Positions 1 through 5,406 of a DNA stretch of 5,406 bases are shown one piece after another. The stretch lies in the NCBI GenBank assembly GCA_029266795.1, contig JAQSWE010000229.1:1-5406 (forward strand). The letters are read 5' to 3'. The notes beneath the pieces were generated by a model that ran no database searches, had not been told where the DNA came from, and saw only the letters and a list, made by a program, of their open reading frames with translations. Both the position numbers and the translations under genes were made by a program. The stretch comes from Alphaproteobacteria bacterium (GTDB lineage: Bacteria > Pseudomonadota > Alphaproteobacteria > Micavibrionales > UBA2020). How positions within the stretch are numbered: position 1 is the first letter of the stretch; every line of letters starts with the position of its first letter.

Positions 1-2318
1 GAGATGACCATGGCGAGGCCGGAGGCGACGACCCCGAACGCGCCGTTGATGCCCCAGAACCATGGGGTCAGCGTGTCGGAAATGCGCTCGGTCAGCTTCA
101 TGCCGGTGGGGAAGGCATAGCCCATCATCATGCCGGCGGGGAAGATCAGCGCGACGCACAGCGCGATGCGCACCGCAAACCCGGTTTCAATGAAGACATG
201 CATCAGCGGGCCGACGGATGCCGCGACGAGGAACAGGTACAGCATCAACGCAATCGGCCCCTTGATCAGCTTGTGCCTCGTATCCAGCGGATAGCTCTCC
301 GACAGGAAAGACCCGATGCCCGATGACAAAATCATGCTGAACAGCACGATGCCAAGCCCGTAGACCGGATGGCCGAGGAACATGCTAAGCATCTGCATCA
401 GCGTGATTTCCACGAACATGAACCCGAGCCCGATCAGCGCGAAATACGCCGTGCCTGCGCGCAGGAATTTCTTGGGCGCGAGCTTCAGTGCACCGCGGAA
501 CGGCAGCACGAGGACGAGGATGGAGGCGATGATGGAGAACACGATGATGATGTAAAGGTTCACCGTCGCGACCGCATGCCCCTGCAGGTTCTGGAAGAAC
601 ATGTCGCCCGAGGTCGCCTGTTTAATGACATCCCACGGCTTCCAGATGCGTGCCTGGTTGAAGAAGAACGGGCGGTTGTCGGTCGTGGGCGACACGTCAA
701 ACGGCAAATCCTTGATCGCGTCGTCGATCTGCTTCGCGTTTTCGGCGTGCAGGATTTTGTTCAAATACTCGTTCTTCGCGGCTTTGCGGGGTGACGCGAT
801 GATCGTGTATTTCAGACGGTCGGCATTGCTGTGCAACGCGTTCAGCTGCGTTTCCGTCAATTCGTCTTTGCCGACGATCATGCTGAGGATGTTGCCGATA
901 TGGGCGATGAAGACGTGCTTCCACGGGTTCGGCTTGTCCATTTCATGCAGGGCGGTCGAGGTGATGGTGGCAAGTCGGCACAGGTCGTTGCAGGCTGCGC
1001 TTTCGTGGTGGAAACGGTTGACGGTGAAAATGCCGCCGTCATTCACGCGGTTCAGGAAGGTGCGCCACGCATCGACGGTATAGAGCGCGTTTTCGGTGAG
1101 CGCGAAGGCGCCCGCTGCCGACGAGACCCAGGTGTCGATCAGCGACATCTGCAGCAGGTCGTATTTTTCGGTGTTATGCGTGAACCAGCTGCGCGCCTCG
1201 CTGTTGACGATGCGCACGCCTTCATGCGTGGAGAGGTTGGAGTAATTCTTGTACTCCGGCACTTCTGTCAGCAGCTTGATCTGCACGTTGTTGATGTCGA
1301 CAGCCGTGACGGTTTTCGCGCCGAAATAAAGCGCCGCCAGCAGGTCGCGCCCGCCGCCCACGCCCACGATGCCGACCGATTTCAGGTTGGGAATAAAATG
1401 CACAAGATTGGTCAGGTCGTATTCGAGGAACTTCATCTTGTCGAAGCTTTTGCCGTCGAATTTCAGGATCGCGGTATGGGCCGCGCCATCGACGCGGAGG
1501 AACTGGTATTCGGTCTTCGTGTCTTTCGGCAGCAGCGGGCTTTTGCCGGCCACATAGACCCCCAGCTTCGGCGGCGGCGGCGAGACAGTGATGCGCGAAA
1601 TCGGGTTCCATTCCTCATAATTGATGATGGAACGATCGAGGTTGATTGTCTTCGTCCAGCGGGGATAGATCGGGCGGTCCTTCATCGCGGCGTTGCCGAG
1701 GCCGACGATGGTGATGGCGGCGGCGAGGCCGAGCGCGAGCGCCCTGCCCTTCACCGCGCGGTCGAACAGCAAGCCGGTACCGATGATAACGCCCGCGACC
1801 AGCAGCACGGCAGACGGCGCATCGATCAGTTTCATCAACCCGATGGCGGCAAGGCAGCCCATCGACGCGCCGATCATGTCGGCGGCATAGACCTTGCCGA
1901 CCGGCAGGCCGGAGCGCGTGAGGCAGAGCGAGACGATCTTGCCGGCCTGATAATAGCAAGCCGCCGCCACGCCCGCCACCAGCGGCAGCGTGAAGGCGAT
2001 CGACTGGAAATTCTTGTCGACGATCGGCACATACATCTGCACGAACATCGAGGCGACGGCGAGGATGCCGAACCACACCGTCGATGCCCGCAGCTTCTTG
2101 CCGAGGTTTTTCTGCTGGTCGGCCTTGTCGCCGCGATAAACGTCAAGCGCGCCGAGCGTGAGGCCGAACATCGCAATCGAAATGGTCAGGAACGACAGGT
2201 GATACCATGTCACGACCGAGAAGATGCGCGACTGCAAAATCTGCAGCGCCATGACGGCAGCGCAGATCAGCCCCACCGCGAAATAAAACGCGCCCGGCGA
2301 TTTTTGTTTAGCGACCAT
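1..2318 (-). CDS. Membrane-embedded spermidine synthase-like protein, downstream copy (3' end outside window)
   Basis: Large integral membrane protein with a central SAM-binding domain of the spermidine synthase/methyltransferase type; the substrate is unknown. The frame is open from the ATG at 2318 to the left edge: 772 complete codons and no stop. By alignment with the upstream copy about 30 residues are missing. The start is set by AAGGGG eight bases upstream and by the N-terminal match (MVAKQKSPGAFYF). Predicted helices lie near residues 11-33, 39-59, 80-97, 106-124, 143-165, 169-186 and 190-210. The soluble domain follows, with GVGGGRD at 319-325 (glycine-rich SAM loop), AVDINN ending in the strand-2 acidic residue D341, SEARSW, SLIDTW at 392-397, ALTENALYTVDAW, and TDNRPFFF near 546-553. 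About seven more helices follow. YAADMIGASMG (144-154) matches a motif I know from membrane-fused spermidine synthases. It is second in a likely two-gene operon. Calling it a true spermidine synthase is not supported, because the usual GGGDGG and D-S/T-x-D-P catalytic signatures are absent. Confidence 0.88.
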   Translation of the reverse strand, partial: MVAKQKSPGAFYFAVGLICAAVMALQILQSRIFSVVTWYHLSFLTISIAMFGLTLGALDVYRGDKADQQKNLGKKLRASTVWFGILAVASMFVQMYVPIVDKNFQSIAFTLPLVAGVAAACYYQAGKIVSLCLTRSGLPVGKVYAADMIGASMGCLAAIGLMKLIDAPSAVLLVAGVIIGTGLLFDRAVKGRALALGLAAAITIVGLGNAAMKDRPIYPRWTKTINLDRSIINYEEWNPISRITVSPPPPKLGVYVAGKSPLLPKDTKTEYQFLRVDGAAHTAILKFDGKSFDKMKFLEYDLTNLVHFIPNLKSVGIVGVGGGRDLLAALYFGAKTVTAVDINNVQIKLLTEVPEYKNYSNLSTHEGVRIVNSEARSWFTHNTEKYDLLQMSLIDTWVSSAAGAFALTENALYTVDAWRTFLNRVNDGGIFTVNRFHHESAACNDLCRLATITSTALHEMDKPNPWKHVFIAHIGNILSMIVGKDELTETQLNALHSNADRLKYTIIASPRKAAKNEYLNKILHAENAKQIDDAIKDLPFDVSPTTDNRPFFFNQARIWKPWDVIKQATSGDMFFQNLQGHAVATVNLYIIIVFSIIASILVLVLPFRGALKLAPKKFLRAGTAYFALIGLGFMFVEITLMQMLSMFLGHPVYGLGIVLFSMILSSGIGSFLSESYPLDTRHKLIKGPIALMLYLFLVAASVGPLMHVFIETGFAVRIALCVALIFPAGMMMGYAFPTGMKLTERISDTLTPWFWGINGAFGVVASGLAMVI

Positions 2319-2326
2319 GATATTTG

Positions 2327-2332
2327 CCCCTT
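2327..2332 (-). promoter_or_regulatory. Ribosome-binding site of the downstream membrane-protein gene
   Basis: AAGGGG on the minus strand lies eight bases before the ATG at 2318, inside the 21-base gap after the TAA of the upstream gene. Having its own strong site this close to the preceding stop supports translation from a shared messenger. There is no room for a terminator and probably none for a separate promoter. Confidence 0.75.
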
Positions 2333-2339
2333 AGGTCTA

Positions 2340-4541
2340 TTATTTCGATTTTTTCAAAAGCTGCAGCGACGGTATCGCCAGCAACCCATAGCACAGCGCC
2401 CCCGCCAGCAGCGTGAACGGCAGGCCGAGGCCGATGGAAATGACCATCGCGACGGCAGACGCCACGACGCCCATCGCGCCGTTGATGCCCCAGAACCACG
2501 GCGTGAGGCGGTCGGATACTTTGTCCGTCAGCTTCATGCCCGTCGGGAAAGCAAAGCCCATCATGATCCCGCAAGGGAAGATGAGCAGCAGGCAGACTGC
2601 CGCGCGGATGGCGAAGCCTTCCTCGATAAACGTCTCCATCAGCGGCGTGACCGATGTGGCCAGCAGCGCGATATACACCATCACCGCCATCGACCAGACG
2701 ATCAGGCGCTTCTGCGTATTCAGCGGGAAACCCTCCGAGATGAAGGAACCGATGCCCGACGACAAAATCATGCTGAACAGCACGATACCCAAACCATAGA
2801 CAGGATGGCCGAGGAACATGCTCATCATCTGCATCAGCGTGATTTCGACGAACATGAAACCAAGCCCGATCAGCGCGAAATAAACCGTGCCCGCGCGCAG
2901 GAATTTCTTCGGCGCATGGGCCAAAGCTTTCCGGAACGGCAGCACCAGCACCAATGCCGATGCGACAATGGAGAACAGGATGATGATGTAAAGGTTCACC
3001 GTCGCCACCGCATGGCCGCGCAGGTTCTGCGAGAACATATTGCCCTCGCGCGCCTGCTTGATCACATCCCACGGCTTCCAGATGCGCGCCTGATTAAAGA
3101 AGAACGGGCGATTATCGGTCGAGGGCGAGACGTCAAACGGCAAATCCTTGATCGCCGCCGAAACATCTTCCGGCGAATTGGAATGCAGGATGGCGCGGAG
3201 CGTCTTGTCCTCCGGCTCCTGACGCGGCGAGGCCAAAATCGTGTAATCCAGTCGCGCCGAAGCCGCATGCAGCGCATCCAGCTGCGCTTTCGTGAATTCA
3301 TGGCGGCCCACGATAAACGTCACAATCGACGCCGTATGCGCGATGAAGACATGCTTGCCGGGGTTTTTCTCGCCCAGCTCCTGCAGCGCGGTTGCGGTGA
3401 TGGTGGCCAAGCGGCACAGGTCGTTGCACGCCCCGCCCGCCTTGTGCCAGCGGCTGACCGTCAGCACGCCGTTGTCATTCAACCGGCGCAGGAACACTTT
3501 CCAAGCATCGACGGTGTACAGGCTGTTTTCAGTCAGCGAAAACGCGCCCGCCGCCGAGGATACCCATGTGTCGATCATCGACATCTGGATGCCGTCGAAT
3601 TTTTCGGTGTTCTGCGTCAGCCAGCTGCGCGCTTCGCTGTTGATGATATCGACGCCCGGCTGGTTCCACAAATTCGTATAGTTGCGGAATTCGGGAATTT
3701 CCTTCAGGAGCCGCACCTGAATATTGTTGATGTCGAGCGCCACCACGCGCTTCGCCTTGAAATACAAGGCCGACAGCAAATCGCGCCCGCCGCCCGCGCC
3801 GATGATGGCGAAGCTCTCGATACCCGGAAGGAAATGCGCAAGGTTGGTCAGGTCATATTCAAGGAACTTCACGTCCTTCCAGTTCTTGCCGTCGAATTTC
3901 ATGATCGGCGTACCCGCCGCGCCGTCGACGCGCAGGTACTGGTATTCGGTCTTGATGTCCTTCGGCAGTTTCGGGCTCGGCCCCCACAGATAGGCCGACA
4001 GCTTTTCAAGGTCGGGGGACACCGTGATGCGCGAAATCGGGTTCCATTCCTCAAACGTAATGTCGCGGCGCGGCAGGTCGAAACCCTTCGTCCAGTACGG
4101 GTAAATCGGGCGGTCTTTCATCGACGCGTTCACCAGGCCGATGGCCGCCAGAATGCCGGCCACGCCTAAAATCAACGCGATGCCCTTGACGTTCTTCGGG
4201 CGGCTAAACAGCAACCCGTTCGCCACAATCGCCGCCGATACCAGCAGCACGGCCGATGGCGCATCCATCGCCTGCATCAGCGCAATCGCTGCAAGGCAGC
4301 CGATTGATGCCCCCTTGCCGAGGTTTTTGCGCTGCTCTTCCTGATTGCCGCGATAGACCTGCAGTGCGCCGAGCGTCAGGCCGAACATAGCAATCGAAAT
4401 GGTGAGGAACGACAGGTGATACCAGGTAACGACCGAGAATATGCGTGACTGCAAAATCTGCAGCGCCATCACGGCGGCACAAACCAATCCGACAGCCAGA
4501 TAAAATTGACCTGATGATTTTTGCGCGGCGCGTGTCGGCAT
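2340..4541 (-). CDS. Membrane-embedded spermidine synthase-like protein, upstream copy with shortened N-terminal membrane block
   Basis: Complete 733-residue paralogue of the downstream gene, about two thirds identical by eye. The start at 4541 (MPTRAAQKSSGQFYL) has AAGGGGA seven bases upstream and aligns with the paralogue's start. An in-frame Met at 4604 lacks a ribosome-binding site. Helices are predicted near residues 13-35, 41-61, 78-90, 95-113 and 119-138. The soluble part (about 139-510) holds GAGGGRD at 248-254, ALDINN with D270, NSEARSW at 301-307, SMIDTW at 321-326, FSLTENSLYTVDAW at 334-347 and TDNRPFFF at 475-482. About seven C-terminal helices follow (514-534, 548-570, 579-601, 613-634, 643-665, 686-705, 706-725), then a lysine-rich tail (KKSK). 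The gene ends TAA TAG. Between K76 and G77 it lacks 75 codons present in the paralogue, including two helices and YAADMI. The family assignment is solid at the SAM-fold and membrane level. The reaction is unknown: aminopropyl transfer, methyl transfer or a non-catalytic sensor role are all open. Confidence 0.9.
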   Translation of the reverse strand: MPTRAAQKSSGQFYLAVGLVCAAVMALQILQSRIFSVVTWYHLSFLTISIAMFGLTLGALQVYRGNQEEQRKNLGKGASIGCLAAIALMQAMDAPSAVLLVSAAIVANGLLFSRPKNVKGIALILGVAGILAAIGLVNASMKDRPIYPYWTKGFDLPRRDITFEEWNPISRITVSPDLEKLSAYLWGPSPKLPKDIKTEYQYLRVDGAAGTPIMKFDGKNWKDVKFLEYDLTNLAHFLPGIESFAIIGAGGGRDLLSALYFKAKRVVALDINNIQVRLLKEIPEFRNYTNLWNQPGVDIINSEARSWLTQNTEKFDGIQMSMIDTWVSSAAGAFSLTENSLYTVDAWKVFLRRLNDNGVLTVSRWHKAGGACNDLCRLATITATALQELGEKNPGKHVFIAHTASIVTFIVGRHEFTKAQLDALHAASARLDYTILASPRQEPEDKTLRAILHSNSPEDVSAAIKDLPFDVSPSTDNRPFFFNQARIWKPWDVIKQAREGNMFSQNLRGHAVATVNLYIIILFSIVASALVLVLPFRKALAHAPKKFLRAGTVYFALIGLGFMFVEITLMQMMSMFLGHPVYGLGIVLFSMILSSGIGSFISEGFPLNTQKRLIVWSMAVMVYIALLATSVTPLMETFIEEGFAIRAAVCLLLIFPCGIMMGFAFPTGMKLTDKVSDRLTPWFWGINGAMGVVASAVAMVISIGLGLPFTLLAGALCYGLLAIPSLQLLKKSK

Positions 4542-4548
4542 AATACTT

Positions 4549-4555
4549 TCCCCTT
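4549..4555 (-). promoter_or_regulatory. Ribosome-binding site of the upstream membrane-protein gene
   Basis: AAGGGGA on the minus strand ends seven bases before the ATG at 4541. It decides the start: the only upstream in-frame ATG, at 4604, has no purine-rich stretch before it. The downstream copy has a very similar leader. Confidence 0.75.
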
Positions 4556-4568
4556 GATATATAAGGCC

Positions 4569-4597
4569 TTTAAAACATACTATGACTTGAAAATCAA
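4569..4597 (-). promoter_or_regulatory. Candidate sigma70-type promoter for the membrane-protein operon
   Basis: Read on the minus strand, TTGATT (4592-4597) is followed after exactly 17 bases by TTTAAA (4569-4574). Each is a four-of-six match to its consensus hexamer. Transcription would begin near 4562, giving a leader of about 21 bases that carries the AAGGGGA ribosome-binding site. This is inferred from spacing and consensus only. Confidence 0.4.
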
Positions 4598-4609
4598 AGA
4601 CCATATAAA
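4582..4609 (+). promoter_or_regulatory. Candidate sigma70-type promoter for xthA
   Basis: ATGACT (4582-4587, four of six to the -35 consensus) is followed after 16 bases by TATAAA (4604-4609, five of six to the -10 consensus). The start would be near 4616, about 28 bases before the xthA ATG. A weaker alternative is TTGATA (4554-4559) with TACTAT (4578-4583). The main candidate overlaps the leftward promoter, so the two could compete for polymerase. Confidence 0.35.
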
Positions 4610-4634
4610 TACGCGCGGCAACATCCCGAAAATC

Positions 4635-4638
4635 AGGG
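4635..4638 (+). promoter_or_regulatory. Weak ribosome-binding site of xthA
   Basis: AGGG lies five bases upstream of the ATG at 4644. It is shorter than the AAGGGG sites of the two membrane-protein genes, so xthA may be translated less efficiently. The start itself rests on the conserved MKIATWN terminus. Confidence 0.45.
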
Positions 4639-4643
4639 TCAAT

Positions 4644-5406
4644 ATGAAAATCGCCACCTGGAACGTCAACTCCGTCAGACTCCGCGTCCCCAATATCCTG
4701 AAATGGATCGAGAGCCAGCAGCCCGATGTGCTGCTGCTGCAGGAATTGAAATGCCTGACCGAACAATTCCCCGTGGATGATTTCAAGGCTGCCGGCTATG
4801 AATGCGCCGTCTTCGGGCAAAAGGCATGGAACGGCGTCGCCATCCTCTCCCGCCACCCCATTACCGATGTGAAGACGGGATTGCCGGGCGACGAGACCGA
4901 TGAACAATCCCGCTATATCGAAGGCACCATCAACGGCTTCCGCATCGCCTCGATCTATCTGCCGAACGGCAATCCGGTCGATACCGAAAAATATCCCTAT
5001 AAGCTGAATTTTTGCGACCGCCTGATCATCCGCGCGCGCGAATTGCTGGCGACGCAGCAGCCCGTGGTGCTGGGCGGCGATTACAATATCATTCCCGAAG
5101 GCCGCGATTGCTACGACCCCGCCGTGTGGAAAAACGACGCCCTCTTCATGCTCCCCAGCCGCCAGAAATTCCGCCAGCTGGCAAACCTCGGCTACACAGA
5201 CGCATTCAGAGTATTCAACCAGCAGGACCAGCAATATTCATTCTGGGATTATCAAGCCGGCGCATGGCCCCGCAACCTTGGCATCCGCATCGACCACCTC
5301 ATGTGCTCCCCCCAAGCCGCCGACAGATTAGAAGGCTGCATCATCGACAGCGCACCGCGGGGCGAGGAAAAGGCGAGCGACCATACGCCGGTGATGGGGA
5401 GTTTTA
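4644..5406 (+). CDS. xthA: Exodeoxyribonuclease III (AP endonuclease, xth family), 3' end outside window
   Basis: Cytoplasmic base-excision-repair enzyme: it cleaves the backbone 5' of abasic sites and removes nucleotides 3' to 5' from duplex DNA, using a divalent metal. It belongs to the exonuclease-endonuclease-phosphatase fold family. The start MKIATWNVNS is the standard N-terminus. The catalytic set is visible: N7, E34 (LLLQELK, metal ligand), Y105 (SIYLPNG), D146 and N148 (GGDYN), D217 (RIDH), and the D246-H247 pair (SDHTPV). These correspond to E. coli N7, E34, Y109, D151, N153, D229, D258 and H259. The frame stays open for 254 codons to the right edge. Family proteins end soon after SDHxPV, so only a few residues should be missing. 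A weak AGGG (4635-4638) lies five bases before the ATG. The gene is divergent from the membrane-protein pair. The symbol xthA is used for the family; no search was run to separate it from close Xth variants. Confidence 0.95.
   Translation, partial: MKIATWNVNSVRLRVPNILKWIESQQPDVLLLQELKCLTEQFPVDDFKAAGYECAVFGQKAWNGVAILSRHPITDVKTGLPGDETDEQSRYIEGTINGFRIASIYLPNGNPVDTEKYPYKLNFCDRLIIRARELLATQQPVVLGGDYNIIPEGRDCYDPAVWKNDALFMLPSRQKFRQLANLGYTDAFRVFNQQDQQYSFWDYQAGAWPRNLGIRIDHLMCSPQAADRLEGCIIDSAPRGEEKASDHTPVMGSF

Larger units (their letters stand above)
1..4555 (-). repeat. Tandem gene duplication (two diverged direct copies, including the leader)
   Basis: Bases 1-2332 and 2340-4555 are direct, diverged copies of the same unit. 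They match along the whole coding length and also in the ribosome-binding leader (AAGGGGCAAATATCATG against AAGGGGAAAGTATTATG on the minus strand). Alignment needs only one 225-base gap, one six-base gap after the fourth N-terminal helix of the upstream copy, and a two-codon length difference at the N-terminus. The divergence is too large for a recent duplication. Long near-identical patches remain, notably 306-437 against 2742-2873. Confidence 0.85.
4542..4643. promoter_or_regulatory. Divergent intergenic region
   Basis: This 102-base gap separates the start codons of xthA (rightward) and the membrane-protein operon (leftward). It is clearly richer in A and T than the flanking genes, as expected for promoters. 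It must hold the ribosome-binding sites and probably the promoters of both units, unless the leftward operon is transcribed from inside xthA. No convincing long palindrome or known operator is visible. Confidence 0.6.

Noticed and set aside
369..1083. Two overlapping plus-strand open frames (141 and 160 codons) antisense to the downstream membrane-protein gene.
   Set aside because: The composition is shadow-like and the sense frame is intact and homologous to its neighbour.
2319..2339. Possible terminator or separate promoter between the two membrane-protein genes.
   Set aside because: The gap is only 21 bases, has no hairpin with a T-run, and is mostly taken up by the ribosome-binding site.
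2308..3072. Minus-strand open frame of about 254 codons in a different frame inside the upstream membrane-protein gene.
   Set aside because: It overlaps the conserved C-terminal helices of the real gene and shows no motif or ribosome-binding site; it is a frame shadow.
831..4169. A very long plus-strand open frame (about 1,100 codons) running antisense across both membrane-protein genes.
   Set aside because: Its translation is rich in Arg, His, Gln and Asp without family motifs or hydrophobic cores, and it echoes itself because the sense genes are duplicated. The opposite frame encodes recognisable, homologous proteins with ribosome-binding sites. Long antisense frames are common in GC-rich genes.
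4587..4597. Small inverted repeat TTGA-AAA-TCAA in the intergenic region.
   Set aside because: Four-base arms in an AT-rich gap are expected by chance; not enough to call an operator.
4580..4786. Small minus-strand open frame overlapping the start of xthA.
   Set aside because: No ribosome-binding site or recognisable protein, and it is antisense to the conserved N-terminus of xthA.
4542..5234. In-frame extension of the upstream membrane-protein gene by 231 codons to the right, across the intergenic gap and antisense to xthA.
   Set aside because: The added part lies opposite a clear xthA coding sequence, has no counterpart in the paralogue, and the ATG at 4541 has a good ribosome-binding site.

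Overview
The window is GC-rich bacterial DNA, coding almost from end to end, and holds three genes in two divergent units. The best guess for the host is an alphaproteobacterium. This rests mainly on the exodeoxyribonuclease III, whose wording (GLPGDE.DEQ.RYIE, IYLPNGNPV.TEK, YDPA.W..DALF, FWDYQAGAW) I recall as typical of alphaproteobacterial Xth proteins. It was not confirmed by a search.

Bases 1-4541 (minus strand) carry two tandem, closely related genes for large membrane proteins. Each has an N-terminal block of membrane helices, a central Rossmann-type S-adenosylmethionine-binding domain related to spermidine synthase, and a C-terminal block of about seven helices. The upstream copy (2340-4541, 733 residues) is complete. 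The downstream copy (1-2318) runs off the left edge after 772 codons and probably lacks only about 30 residues. They are 21 bases apart, each has an AAGGGG ribosome-binding site, and they very likely form one transcript read leftwards.

The two copies align end to end. The one large difference is a 75-codon block in the N-terminal membrane region that is present in the downstream copy and missing, in frame, from the upstream one. It holds two predicted helices and most of the YAADMIGA motif typical of this family. The most conserved parts are the SAM-domain loops and one C-terminal membrane stretch with a single difference in 44 residues.

Bases 4542-4643 are a short divergent intergenic region with candidate promoters in both directions. 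Bases 4644-5406 (plus strand) encode exodeoxyribonuclease III with all catalytic residues in place, cut by the right edge probably only a few codons before its stop. Nothing links the DNA-repair enzyme to the membrane pair beyond the shared intergenic region.

I see no RNA genes, insertion sequences, CRISPR array or defence system. The point worth following is the tandem pair of membrane-embedded aminopropyltransferase-like proteins, whose substrate is unknown and whose copies differ in membrane architecture.
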